This document shows, piece after piece, positions 42,249-51,284 of a stretch of 64,000 nt of DNA (its first letter is position 1; the number at the start of each line of letters is the position of its first letter). The notes below the pieces were generated by a model that had not been told where the DNA came from, did no database searches, and saw only the letters and a program-made list of their open reading frames with translations. The DNA is taken from positions 1 through 64,000 of the forward strand of contig NZ_JAGQBJ010000013.1 of NCBI RefSeq assembly GCF_024345575.1. Reading direction: 5' to 3'. The position numbers and the translations under genes are program-made. Source of the stretch: Cyanobium sp. Morenito 9A2. GTDB taxonomy: Bacteria; Cyanobacteriota; Cyanobacteriia; PCC-6307; Cyanobiaceae.

Positions 42249-42496
42249 GCCAGCTCGTCGCGCAGGCTGTTCACGAGCTCCAGATCCACCGGTGCCCCCT
42301 GCTCCTTCCAGGGCAGCAGGGGCAGGCCGTTGCGATGGTCGGCCCTCCGATGTTCCGAGCTGGAGCCTGGTGCTGGTGCCACCAGGGCCTGGCGCGCCAG
42401 CTCGCTGATCACGGCCCCCAGGCTGGTGCGCTGTTGCCGGGCCAGCACCCGCGCCGCTGCCAGCACGTCATCGTCGAGTTGCAGGGTGGTGCGCAT
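42245..42496 (-). CDS. CopG/RHH-like antitoxin partner of the PIN toxin
   Basis: About 83 residues. RTTLQLDDDVLAAARVLARQ then QRTSLGAVISELARQALVA is a ribbon-helix-helix-type antitoxin start (DUF2191-like), and LPLLPWKEQGAPVDLELVNS is the toxin-binding tail. The TGA overlaps the toxin ATG (4 bp). ATG 42496 is favoured over 42514 since the RHH strand begins there. Confidence 0.8.
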   Translation of the reverse strand: MRTTLQLDDDVLAAARVLARQQRTSLGAVISELARQALVAPAPGSSSEHRRADHRNGLPLLPWKEQGAPVDLELVNSLRDELA

Positions 42497-42568
42497 CTGA
42501 TGTTGTGGCATCAAGCATCAATTTAAGGGGCAGTCCTCCTGTCTGCGCCATTCCCGCCAGAGGCAGGC

Positions 42569-42595
42569 AACTGCTGCGCAGAAGCCCTCGACGAC
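42569..42595 (-). repeat. 27-nt dispersed repeat, copy R5
   Basis: The minus strand carries GGCTTCTGCGCAGCAGT, as in R1 and R3. It is followed by CCGCATCAAC, resembling the R1 flank CCGCACAAAC, so it may mark another helicase scrap. No uninterrupted reference is available here. Confidence 0.6.
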
Positions 42596-42618
42596 CCGCA
42601 TCAACGCCAGCACCCAGC

Positions 42619-43098
42619 TCACTCCCCGAGCAGATGCAGGCTCAGCTGCCGGTGCTGGGCCTGGGCCCGGTGCTCCCAGAGATAGACGGCCTGCCAGGTG
42701 CCGATCAGCAACCGCCCGCCCCGGAACGGCAGGGCGAGGGTGGTGCAGGTGAGGGCCGTGCGGATGTGGGCGGGCATGTCATCCGGGCCCTCGTCGTCGT
42801 GGCGATAGGGGCGCAGTTCGCCCCGGCCGCTGATCGGTCGCACCCCCTCCTGGGGCACCAGGGCCTGGAGGTAGGCGGCCAGATCCAGCAGCACCCGAGG
42901 GTCGGCGTTCTCGTTGATGGTGAGCGAACAGGAGGTGTGCAGACAGGCCAGGTTGGCCAGGCCGGTGGCCAACCCGCTGGCCCCGATCTCCCGGTCGAGG
43001 GCGGTGGTGATGTCGGTGAAGCCTTCGCCCCGGGTTTGGAGGCTGAGCTGGTGGAGGCTCTGGCGCAACATCGCCGCATCGGCAGGGCACTTCTCCAT
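42619..43098 (-). CDS. yjbQ: YjbQ/UPF0047 family protein
   Basis: 159 residues. The family signature is complete: GFTDITTALDREIGASGLAT, LHTSCSLTINENADPRVLLD, RHDDEGPDDMPAHIRTALTC and GTWQAVYLWEHRAQAQHRQL. The conserved His/Cys/Glu residues form a metal or phosphate site. Members have been linked to thiamine-phosphate synthase activity as a secondary trait; the physiological role is uncertain. ATG 43098, 11 bp from the divergent desaturase start. Confidence 0.9.
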   Translation of the reverse strand: MEKCPADAAMLRQSLHQLSLQTRGEGFTDITTALDREIGASGLATGLANLACLHTSCSLTINENADPRVLLDLAAYLQALVPQEGVRPISGRGELRPYRHDDEGPDDMPAHIRTALTCTTLALPFRGGRLLIGTWQAVYLWEHRAQAQHRQLSLHLLGE

Positions 43099-43109
43099 AG
43101 CATCACCCC

Positions 43110-44696
43110 ATGGCGAACCAGGCGGCGACAGGAGGGGTTCCGCCGCATCACTGCAGAGAACCGGATCTGGTGGTGGTGGGCAGTGGGCTGGGGGGGCTCT
43201 GCGCCGCCGCCATGGCCGCCCGTCATGGCCTCGAGGTGCTGGTGCTCGAAGCCCACGACCAGCCAGGCGGCGCGGCCCATGGCTTCCAGCGCCAGGGCTT
43301 TGCTTTTGAATCCGGGCCCTCCCTCTGGAGCGGTCTGGGGAGCTGGCCCAGCAGCAACCCCCTGGCCCAGGTGCTGCGGGCGATCGGGGAGGAGGTGCCG
43401 GTGCACAGCTACCACGAGTGGGGGCTGCTGCTGCCCGAGGGCCAGCTGCGGGTGGGTGTGGGCCTGGAGCCCTTCCTGGCCGTGGTGCGCGACCTGCGCG
43501 GAGCCGCCGCCGCCGACGAATGGGCCCGCTTCATGCAGGTTCTGCAGCCCTTCTGCGCCGCCGCTCGCTCCCTGCCGCTGCTGGCCCTGCGGCCGGGCCT
43601 GGGCACGGCGGCCGTCCTCGGCGGCCAGGGTCTGGGGCTGCTCGCCCAGGCGGGCCGGCTGGGCCAGCTGGGGGGTGCCTTCGGACCGCTCGCCCGTCGC
43701 CACCTGCGCGATCCTTTCCTGCTCCACTGGGTGGAGCTGCTCTGCTTCCTGATCTCCGGGCTGGGGATGGAGCAGACCAGCGCCGCGGCGATGGCCACCC
43801 TGTTCGGCGAGTGGTTCGAGCCCGACGCCGCTCTGGACTACCCGATCGGCGGCAGCCCCGCGGTGGTGGCGGCCCTGGTGCGCGGCCTGGAGCGCCACGG
43901 CGGCCGGCTTCAGTGCCGCTCCCCGGTGGCGGAGATCCTGGTGGAAGGTGGCAGGGCCTGCGGGGTACGGCTCACCGGTGGCGAACGCATGGGTGCCCGG
44001 TTGGGCGTGATCGCCAACCTCAGCCCCTGGGATCTGCCGGCCCTGCTCCCAGAGGGCTCCGTTTCCGAGCGCTGGAGGAGGCGGCTGCAGGCCACCCCGG
44101 CCTGCGCCAGCTTCCTGCACTGGCACCTGGGCCTGCGTGGCGACGACCTGGCTGAGCTGCCGATCCATCACGTCTGGGTGGGCGACTGGCAGCGGGGCAT
44201 CGGCGCCGAACGCAACATGGTGGTGCTGTCGATGCCGTCACTGCTGGATCCCTCCCTGGCGCCCCCGGGGCATCAGGTGCTGCATGGCTACACCCCCGCC
44301 AACGAACCCTGGGAGCTCTGGAGCGAGCTGGAGCGGAGCAGTGCCGATTACAAACGCCTCAAGCAGGAGCGCTGCGCGGTGTTCCACCAGGTGTTCGATG
44401 GCGTGCTGCCCGACTGGCGCGAGCGGGTGGTGATCGAGCTGCAGGGGACCCCCCTCACCCACCGCCACTTCCTGCGGCTGCACCAGGGCAGCTACGGCCC
44501 GGCCTGGCCCGCCGATCGGGGGCCGTTTCCCGGCGGCGGTACTCCGGTGCAGGGGCTGGTGCTCTGCGGCGCCGGCGTGTTCCCCGGCATCGGCGTACCG
44601 CCGGCGGCCGTGAGCGGCGCCATGGCGGCCCACCACTTCGTGGACGCCCGCCGCCAGCGGCGGCTGCTGCAGGAGACGGGCATCCTGGCGGCTTGA
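43110..44696 (+). CDS. CRTISO/phytoene-desaturase-like FAD oxidoreductase
   Basis: 528 residues. DLVVVGSGLGGLCAAAMAAR (about 19-38) binds FAD and EAHDQPGGAAHGFQRQGFAF follows as in CrtISO/CrtI proteins. ESGPSLWSGLGS and the C-terminal LVLCGAGVFPGIGVPPAAVS (FAD-closing segment) complete the fold. It resembles the carotene isomerase branch more than plain phytoene desaturase, but GGxxH-like signatures vary, so the substrate is uncertain. An all-trans carotenoid or related polyene is likely. It lies among toxin-antitoxin genes, not a carotenoid cluster. Confidence 0.75.
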   Translation: MANQAATGGVPPHHCREPDLVVVGSGLGGLCAAAMAARHGLEVLVLEAHDQPGGAAHGFQRQGFAFESGPSLWSGLGSWPSSNPLAQVLRAIGEEVPVHSYHEWGLLLPEGQLRVGVGLEPFLAVVRDLRGAAAADEWARFMQVLQPFCAAARSLPLLALRPGLGTAAVLGGQGLGLLAQAGRLGQLGGAFGPLARRHLRDPFLLHWVELLCFLISGLGMEQTSAAAMATLFGEWFEPDAALDYPIGGSPAVVAALVRGLERHGGRLQCRSPVAEILVEGGRACGVRLTGGERMGARLGVIANLSPWDLPALLPEGSVSERWRRRLQATPACASFLHWHLGLRGDDLAELPIHHVWVGDWQRGIGAERNMVVLSMPSLLDPSLAPPGHQVLHGYTPANEPWELWSELERSSADYKRLKQERCAVFHQVFDGVLPDWRERVVIELQGTPLTHRHFLRLHQGSYGPAWPADRGPFPGGGTPVQGLVLCGAGVFPGIGVPPAAVSGAMAAHHFVDARRQRRLLQETGILAA

Positions 44697-44720
44697 GTCG
44701 GCGCGGCGCTTGCGAACCGG

Positions 44721-44731
44721 TCTAGACTTGG
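44721..44731 (+). promoter_or_regulatory. Motif shared by two vapB promoters
   Basis: TCTAGACTTGG, 19 bp before the vapB ATG at 44751, matches TCTACACTTGG before the vapB at 37250. TTGCGA at 44710 and TATCTA near 44732 could be the -35 and -10. Confidence 0.35.
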
Positions 44732-44750
44732 TATCTATCACTTCGGATCG

Positions 44751-45011
44751 ATGCGCGCCAAGCTTTTCCGCAACGGCCGCAGCCAGGCGGTGCGGCTACC
44801 CGTCGAGTTCCGCTTCGAGGGCACGGAGGTGGAGGTGCATCGCGATCCCGAGAGTGGCGCTGTGGTGCTCACGCCGGTGCGGCCATCGGCCCGCGCCTTA
44901 CTGGATCAAAGGGATGACCTGCTTCAGGAGCCTGGCTTCCAGGCCGAGCTGGAAGCGTTTTTCGAGGGGTTGCGCGACACGCGCCCTGCGGAACCGGTGG
45001 AGTTCCTCTGA
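44751..45011 (+). CDS. vapB: VapB-type antitoxin (AbrB/SpoVT fold)
   Basis: 86 residues. RAKLFRNGRSQAVRLPVEFR is the AbrB-like DNA-binding hairpin (NGRSQAVRLP), then EVHRDPESGAVVLTPVRPSA. The acidic tail QAELEAFFEGLRDTRPAEPV binds toxin. The stop TGA overlaps the ATG of vapC (position 45011). Complete module with its partner. Confidence 0.85.
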   Translation: MRAKLFRNGRSQAVRLPVEFRFEGTEVEVHRDPESGAVVLTPVRPSARALLDQRDDLLQEPGFQAELEAFFEGLRDTRPAEPVEFL

Positions 45012-45409
45012 TGGCTGCGGCAAAGGGGAGGCTGATGCTCGACACCAACGCCGTGAACGCCTTTCTGAAAGGCCTGTCGCCGTGCCTGGATACCTGGGTG
45101 CGTGAGCAACGCTGTTGCCTGTCGTCGATCGTGGTGGCGGAGATCCGATATGGCCTGGAGAAGCTGCCGCCTACGTCGCGGTTGCAAGCGCTGGTGGAGA
45201 ACACTCTCAAGACCCTGGAGATCCTGCCCTGGTCAGAAGCCTGCGCCAGGGTGTATGGCCGGCTGAGGGCCGATCTCGAACGCAACGGGAAGCCCTTGGC
45301 GGCGATGGATCTGCTGATCGCCAGCCATGCCCTCAGCGAAGGTTGCGCCCTGGTGACGGCGGATCAGGCCTTTGCCCATGTGGCCGATCTGCACCTGGAG
45401 GCCTGGTAA
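45011..45409 (+). CDS. vapC: VapC-type PIN ribonuclease toxin
   Basis: 132 residues. RLMLDTNAVNAFLKGLSPCL gives the first catalytic Asp, CLSSIVVAEIRYGLEKLPPT the Glu, and LAAMDLLIASHALSEGCALV followed by TADQAFAHV the C-terminal Asp residues of the FitB/VapC PIN fold. Cleaves tRNA or rRNA in characterised relatives. The operon overlaps by one base with vapB. All catalytic positions are intact. Confidence 0.9.
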   Translation: MAAAKGRLMLDTNAVNAFLKGLSPCLDTWVREQRCCLSSIVVAEIRYGLEKLPPTSRLQALVENTLKTLEILPWSEACARVYGRLRADLERNGKPLAAMDLLIASHALSEGCALVTADQAFAHVADLHLEAW

Positions 45410-45464
45410 TGGCCAGCAGGCAGGGGTTGGCCAGGTGCCTTCCCACTTGGCGTTCTGCCCCCCC

Positions 45465-47444
45465 TCACACCGCCACCGCCAGCTCCGGATAGAAGCCCCC
45501 CGGAATCGCACGCTGCAGCCGCCAGCGAATCGCCATCGGGCGTTCGCCTTCGTGGCTCACGTAGTCGGCAAAGCCCAGGCAAAGAAACGGCAACGTGACG
45601 CCGCAGCGCCGGTTCTCCTCCCGCACAAACAACAGCACTCGGCTACTGCGGGCGCGGTGGTGGATGTAGCGCTGGCCGGTGGCTGAGGCTTCGCGGGTGA
45701 GGCTCTGGCTCTCCCAGTGGAACTCACGCGGTGAGATGGCGTAGTCGTTGTAGCGGGTGGTGGGGGAGAACAACCGCTCACTCTTCTTCAGGGTGATGAA
45801 GAACACGTCGCAACGCGACGCCTCATCAAAGAACACCCCCTCGCGGCCGGGGAAGGGGCGGGCCTCGTTCAGCAAGCCAAACGCCGCGAACACTTCGGCG
45901 CGGGAGTAGCGGCCGTGGAGCATGAGGGGCACCGGCGGGGCTGGATCGCTATCGGACAGAAACGGCCAATCGAGCGGTGCCACCAGGTGGTCGGTGCGCT
46001 CCAGCAGGAGCCCAGCCAGCTCCACCAGCTCGGCGCGGATGGCGGAAGCGGCCCAGAGCCGCACCAACGCCTCTGCGAGGGGCACATGGTTGCGGCCACT
46101 GCCCCAGAGCTGGGCCAGCAGAATCCGCCACTGACGCTCCGCACACAGATCCAACCCCGCCGGATCAGGCGCCACGGGCCGCTGCAGCTGATCCACCAGC
46201 CAGCGCAGGCGCTCGGGGTCGTCGAGATGCAGCAGGCCGCCGGCGATCCCCCGCCCCAACCGCTCCTCATCCGCCGTGGGCTCCCCGGAGGCTGCCGCCG
46301 CTCCCCACCCCAGCTCCCGCTGCAGTAACGCCCAACACCCCGCCACCCGATAAAACTCCCCCAGCTCCATCCCGAGCCCATCGAGCAGCGCCGCCAGCGA
46401 GCAGGCCCCGAAGCGTCGGCATTCGGCGAGCAGCTGGGGCCGGCGGCTGGGCAGCGACTCGCGCAGATTGGAAAGCACCCGCTCCGTGGAGACGCGATCG
46501 AGCTGGAGGCTGCAGCCGGCGGGGAGGAAGGGGAAGCCGGTTTCGATCTGCTGGCGCAGCTGGTCGCGGGTGCCGCCGAGCAGGGCGCGGTAGCGGAGGT
46601 CGTGGCGGAAGCGGCGGTGGGCCTGGCCGATGAAATCAAGAACGGTGAGGCAGCTCTTGCCCGGGCAGAGGCGCAGACCGCGGCCGAGCTGCTGCAGGAA
46701 CACGATGGCGCTCTCGGTGGGCCGCAGGAACAGCACCGTGTCGATCTCGGGGATGTCGAGCCCTTCGTTGAACAGATCCACGGCGAAGAGGATCTGCAGC
46801 TCACCGGACCTGAGGCGGCGGATCTGCTCGGCGCGCTCCTCGCGGGGGCTGGAGGCATCGAGGGCGGCGGCGCGCAGGCCGGCATCGGCGAACTTGCGGG
46901 CCATCCAGCCGGCGTGCTCCACGCTCACGCAGAAGCCCAGGGCCCGCATCGTCTGCAGGTGGGTGATCTTGCCCTCGAGTTCGCGCAGGATCAGGCGCAG
47001 GCGGGCGTCGTCGGCTGTGTAGAGCCTGGAGAGGGCGCCGCTGTCGTAGCCGTTGCGGCGCCATTCGATGCGGGAGAGGTCGGTGCCGTCGTGGAGGCCG
47101 AAGTAGTGGAAGGGCGCCAGCAGGCCCTGATCGAGGGCGCTCCAGAGCCGCAGCTCAGCGGCGGTGTGGCCGCCGAACCAATGGAGGATGTCGAGGCCGT
47201 CGGTGCGTTCGGGGGTGGCGGTGAGGCCGAGCAGCAGGGACGGCGCCAGGTGGGCCAGCCAGCGCTCGTAGCTGGAGGCGGCGGCGTGGTGGAACTCATC
47301 GACGATCACCACGTCGAACGTGCCCGGCGCCAGGCCCGCCGGATCGATCCCCGCGAGCGACTGCACCGAGGCGAACACATGGCGCCACTGGCCGGGACGC
47401 TGGCCATCCACCAGCAGCTCACCGAAGGAGCCATCGCGCAGCAC
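45465..47444 (-). pseudogene. DEAD/DEAH helicase with DUF3427-type C-terminus, N-terminally truncated
   Basis: 659 codons are open. Present: motif II DVVIVDEFHHAAASSYERW, motif III LLLGLTATPERTDGLDIL, motif VI VFLQQLGRGLRLCPGKSCL and a long DUF3427-like end (FITLKKSERLFSPTTRYNDY; FHWESQSLTREASATGQRYI). Missing: the N-terminal phospholipase-D-like nuclease domain and the Walker A motif of this family. The homology stops near FKEGFTTFRQVLRDGSFGEL, and upstream DNA on this strand has stops. Without Walker A it cannot hydrolyse ATP, so it is a relic or a non-enzymatic fragment. Confidence 0.75.
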
Positions 47445-47600
47445 CTGGCGGAAGGTGGTGAAGCCTTCCTTGAATTGATCGACGGGAATGTGGGTCTGCA
47501 GGCCGCCCCCTACCGGTGGAGGGTTCTTTCGTGTTGCTGGACGAGGTGGTGGCGAGGCTGAGCGAGGGAGCGGTCAGGGCGGCGGCATTAAAGTGCTTGA

Positions 47601-47620
47601 GCATGTAATTGGTGACATGC
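47601..47620. repeat. 6-bp inverted repeat upstream of the CBS-HEPN gene
   Basis: GCATGT (47601-47606) and ACATGC (47615-47620) flank 8 nt, about 65 bp before the ATG at 47684. A possible operator; related GCATGTGCAT lies nearer the start (about 47671). Confidence 0.3.
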
Positions 47621-47683
47621 AGCAAAGTGCACGCACCCATGACAGACAACCGTTGATAAGCTCTGCCAAGAGCATGTGCATCA

Positions 47684-48850
47684 ATGTTTAAGGATTACGC
47701 CGGTATCGAAGTCTTGGCAATGGAAGCCATTCGAGCTGAGCATTTTGCTACGTCTGACTTGCTACTTGCTAAGCCTGACGATATCGCCGGAGAGGTGCTG
47801 GCATGGATGACGGGTAACGACTTTGATGTCGCACCAGTCACAGATCATGCTGCTCTTGGTTTTCTCCAGAGGGAGGACCTTCGGGCAATGGAACGCCAAT
47901 CTTCCATTCAGACTGCAATCCGGCCACTTGATGAAGCACTGATCGTCGCGCCTTCACTTTCCCTTCAGGATGCAATCCGGATACTCACTGAAAAGGGGTG
48001 GTTCTTTCTGCAAGAGGATGGAGATTTAGTTGGCATAGCCACGCGAGATGATCTTTCCAAGCCAGCTGTTTGCCTTTACCTTTTTGCCAAGACAATGGCG
48101 CTTGAAGCTGGCCTTCGGCGACTGATTGGTACCTATGACACTACGCCAATTCCAGATTCTCCGCCTGATGAAAACGATGACTCTCCGGGACCAAGATATC
48201 TCCGAGAGGTAATCCTGAGAACGAAGCAGAACAAGAAACTCCTCGGCGATCTAGGCTATTCAGGGAAGGGGGCCAGTGGCAGATTCGATGAGCTATCAAA
48301 GTTTGTGAATCGCTTGAGAAATCATATCGCCCACGGAAGAAGCCTCCTCGCCATCAGTGAGAAGGTTGCCAGCTATGGAAGCCGTTTGCAGGAACTTGAT
48401 CTGCTGTTGGGGAGGATTCAGAGCCTCTCCGTCGATTCTCTTCAAGCATGGGAGGCCTATGCCTCTACTGAGATCGTTCGACGCGTTGTCTCCGAAGAAG
48501 TTTGGGCAGGTTCGCAGCCGGGCGATCTTCCGGAGGGATCGCCATGGATCATTCTCACTGCATCGAATCCGCACGAGGAGGTGCTGAGCGAGGCTGAGAA
48601 CGCCGAACGAAATCACGAGCTTGTGAATCTCCTTGCTCAAAGGGGCTACGATCCTATCCCTGTGGAAGGACGCTCAAGTTGCGGTCGCCGGAGAGAAGAG
48701 AGTGTCGCCATTAGAGGAATGCAAAGGGATGAAGCAGGAGAGGTCTGCAAGCTTTTCCGGCAAAGGGGATTCTTTGAGATCACCGACTTAAACTTCGTCG
48801 TATATTCAGCAGATGGGGTTGAAATGCGGCGAAGAGGTAGAGCGACTTGA
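47684..48850 (+). CDS. CBS-pair, HEPN-like and DUF3293 fusion, putative defence protein
   Basis: 388 residues. About 20-135: two CBS-like units (LAKPDDIAGEVLAWMTGNDF; APSLSLQDAIRILTEKGWFF then DGDLVGIATRDDLSKPAV), which typically bind adenosine nucleotides. About 140-245: a helical domain with FVNRLRNHIAHGRSLLAI, which holds the Rx4H motif (RNHIAH) of HEPN ribonucleases. About 285-385: SPWIILTASNPHEEVLSEAE, NHELVNLLAQRGYDPIPVEG and RREESVAIRGM fit DUF3293. A nucleotide-gated RNase is an inference. Its GC content is visibly lower than its neighbours, indicating transfer. It lies 150 bp before hsdM. Confidence 0.65.
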   Translation: MFKDYAGIEVLAMEAIRAEHFATSDLLLAKPDDIAGEVLAWMTGNDFDVAPVTDHAALGFLQREDLRAMERQSSIQTAIRPLDEALIVAPSLSLQDAIRILTEKGWFFLQEDGDLVGIATRDDLSKPAVCLYLFAKTMALEAGLRRLIGTYDTTPIPDSPPDENDDSPGPRYLREVILRTKQNKKLLGDLGYSGKGASGRFDELSKFVNRLRNHIAHGRSLLAISEKVASYGSRLQELDLLLGRIQSLSVDSLQAWEAYASTEIVRRVVSEEVWAGSQPGDLPEGSPWIILTASNPHEEVLSEAENAERNHELVNLLAQRGYDPIPVEGRSSCGRRREESVAIRGMQRDEAGEVCKLFRQRGFFEITDLNFVVYSADGVEMRRRGRAT

Positions 48851-49000
48851 GCGGCATCAGCCTGCTCGATTCCTGTCATCATTGAATTAAGATATAGATT
48901 CCGCAAGAGCATGGTCTCAATAGCCGCAAAGCGAAGAGAAGGTGATTTGCGATTATCCGATTCTCATTGCTAGGCTGGCATCTAACGGCGACTGATCCGC

Positions 49001-51184
49001 ATGAACCACAACGAGATCGTCAGCTTCCTCTGGGGCGTCGCCGACCTGATCCGTGACACCTTCAAGCGCGGCAAGTATCAGGACGTGATCCTGCCGCTCA
49101 CGGTGCTGCGGCGGCTTGATTGTGTGCTCGCAGGAACGAAGGAAACTGTGCTGGCCAAGCAGGCGGAGCTGCGGGACAAGAAGTTGGAGAACCTGGATCC
49201 GCAGCTGCGCAAGGCCGCCGGCTTCGCCTTCTACAACACCTCCCGCTACGACTTCGAGAAGCTGCTGGCCGATGCACCCGATCTGGCCAAGAACCTGCGC
49301 AACTACATCGCGGGCTTCAGTCCTAACATGCGCGAGGTTATCGAGAAGTTCGACTTCGACAACACGATCAGCAAGCTCGATGAAGCCGGGCTACTCTTTC
49401 AGGTGCTGGAACGATTCAAGAAGGTAGATCTGCACCCCAGCCGGATCGACAACGCCACCATGGGTACGATCTTTGAAGAACTAATCCGCAAGTTCAACGA
49501 AGCACTGAATGAGAACCCTGGGGAGCACTTCACGCCGCGGGATGTGGTTCACCTAATGGTGGATCTCATGCTGGCCGGTGATGCAGAGCTCATCCGTAGG
49601 CCGGGTGTCGTGGCCACCGTGTATGACCCATGCTGCGGTTCGGGCGGCATGCTGATGATCAGCAAGGAGCACATCACTTCTGGCCTACGCAAGAATGGTG
49701 AGCTGCTCAGCCCTGCGATCAACGAACAGGCCGAGCTTCATCTATTTGGCCAGGAGGTCAATCCAGAAACCTGGGCCGTGTCGAAGTCGGATCTATTCAT
49801 GAAGGATCCCAGTGGCCGTGATGCCGACAATCTCTTTTATGGCAGCACGCTCGCCAACGACCGCCACAGAGGCATCAACTTCGATTACCTAATAGCCAAT
49901 CCCCCCTACGGCAAAGACTGGAAGCGGGATGAAACAGACGTGCGAGCCGAACACGAGCGAGGCGCCGCCGGGCGCTTTCCACCGGGTCTGCCGCGCATCA
50001 GTGATGGACAGCTGCTGTTCCTGCTGCACATGCTGGCCCATGCCAAGGATCCAGCCGAAGGCGGTTCCCGCATCGCGATCATCATGAACGGATCGCCGCT
50101 GTTCACGGGCGACGCCGCCAGCGGCGAAAGCGAGATCCGCCGCTTCATCCTGGAGAACGACTGGCTGGAAGCGCTGATCGCCCTTCCCGAGCAGCTCTTC
50201 TACAACACCGGCATCGCCACCTACGTGTGGGTAGTGACGAACCGCAAGGCCCCTGAGCGAAAGGGGAAAGTGCAACTGATCGATTCGTCGCACTTCGATC
50301 AGGACACCAAGACCGGACTGTTCTGTGCGGCGATGCGAAAGTCCCTGGGCGACAAACGCCGTGAGATCCCCTACGCGAAGGCCCAGGACATTCTCAAGAT
50401 CCTTGCTGACTACACCGACGGCGATACCCGCACGGTGACGAAGGACGGCAAGACCGAGGAGATCGTGGTGAGCCGCATCTTCCCCACCACCCACTTCGGC
50501 TTCCGCAAAATCACGGTGGAGCGACCGCTGCGGCTCAGCTTCCAGGCCAGCCCCGAACGGGTCGCACAGCTGCAGGCCGAGAAGGGTTTCTTGGCCCTGG
50601 CCACTAGCAAGAAGAAAGGGGAGGCCGGAGCCCGGGACATCTCTGAAGGCCGCGCTCTACAGGAGAAGATCTGCGACCTGGTGAACGATCTACCGGAGGA
50701 GCCGTTCCCGGATCGGGTCGAGTTTGACAAGCTCCTCACCCTGGCCGCTCGCCACGCCGGTGTGAAGCTCACCGCACCAGCCCGCAAGGCGATCCTCGCC
50801 GCCCTGGGCGAGCGGGACGAGAACGCGGAGATCTGCACCAATGGCGACGGCACGCCCGAGCCCGACCCCGAATTGCGCGACACCGAAAGCGTTCCCCTGC
50901 CGCCCGGTCCCGACCCGGTCGACGATGAGGGAATCCCAGCCAGCGTGCAGGCGTTCTTCGATCGCGAGGTGCTCCCCCATGTGCCCGATGCCTGGATCAA
51001 CACCAGCAAGCGCGACGAACGCGACGGCCTGGTGGGGCTGGTGGGCTACGAGATCAACTTCAACCGCTACTTCTACCGCTACACACCACCTCGCCCGCTC
51101 GAGGAGATCGAGGCGGACATCCGCACGATCGAAGACGACATCCTGCGGATGCTGGCGGAGGTGACGGCCGCAGGCAGGGTCTAA
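49001..51184 (+). CDS. hsdM: Type I restriction-modification methyltransferase subunit HsdM
   Basis: 727 residues. The N-terminal helical HsdM domain (SFLWGVADLIRDTFKRGKYQ) leads into the N6-adenine methylase: GEHFTPRDVVHLMVDL, the SAM motif YDPCCGSGGMLMISKEHITS (about 208-227) and the catalytic NPPYGKDWKRDETD (about 300). It is longer than typical (~500-550), with a C-terminal extension ending in a helical segment (LEEIEADIRTIEDDILRMLA) that may contact HsdS. Methylates adenine at the site set by HsdS. First gene of the operon continuing to hsdR. Confidence 0.95.
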   Translation: MNHNEIVSFLWGVADLIRDTFKRGKYQDVILPLTVLRRLDCVLAGTKETVLAKQAELRDKKLENLDPQLRKAAGFAFYNTSRYDFEKLLADAPDLAKNLRNYIAGFSPNMREVIEKFDFDNTISKLDEAGLLFQVLERFKKVDLHPSRIDNATMGTIFEELIRKFNEALNENPGEHFTPRDVVHLMVDLMLAGDAELIRRPGVVATVYDPCCGSGGMLMISKEHITSGLRKNGELLSPAINEQAELHLFGQEVNPETWAVSKSDLFMKDPSGRDADNLFYGSTLANDRHRGINFDYLIANPPYGKDWKRDETDVRAEHERGAAGRFPPGLPRISDGQLLFLLHMLAHAKDPAEGGSRIAIIMNGSPLFTGDAASGESEIRRFILENDWLEALIALPEQLFYNTGIATYVWVVTNRKAPERKGKVQLIDSSHFDQDTKTGLFCAAMRKSLGDKRREIPYAKAQDILKILADYTDGDTRTVTKDGKTEEIVVSRIFPTTHFGFRKITVERPLRLSFQASPERVAQLQAEKGFLALATSKKKGEAGARDISEGRALQEKICDLVNDLPEEPFPDRVEFDKLLTLAARHAGVKLTAPARKAILAALGERDENAEICTNGDGTPEPDPELRDTESVPLPPGPDPVDDEGIPASVQAFFDREVLPHVPDAWINTSKRDERDGLVGLVGYEINFNRYFYRYTPPRPLEEIEADIRTIEDDILRMLAEVTAAGRV

Positions 51185-51213
51185 CGCAAAATGAAGGCAC
51201 CTTGCCATACGTT

Positions 51214-51284
51214 GCCGACATCTCGCGTTGACAGGGGCCGCAGTTTCGCTCAGATTGTCGGCATGGCTGCTCCATCTGCCGACA
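51214..51284. promoter_or_regulatory. Promoter and inverted-repeat operator of the AbiE module
   Basis: GCCGACA occurs at 51214-51220 and 51278-51284, and its complement TGTCGGC at 51256-51262. TTGACA near 51228 with CAGATT 17 bp on would be a promoter between the first two half-sites. Known AbiEi antitoxins bind inverted repeats in their own promoter, so autoregulation inside the operon is plausible. Confidence 0.55.

Noticed and set aside
46602-47561. A 319-codon plus-strand open frame
   Set aside because: Antisense of the truncated helicase; composition and lack of motifs show it is a shadow.
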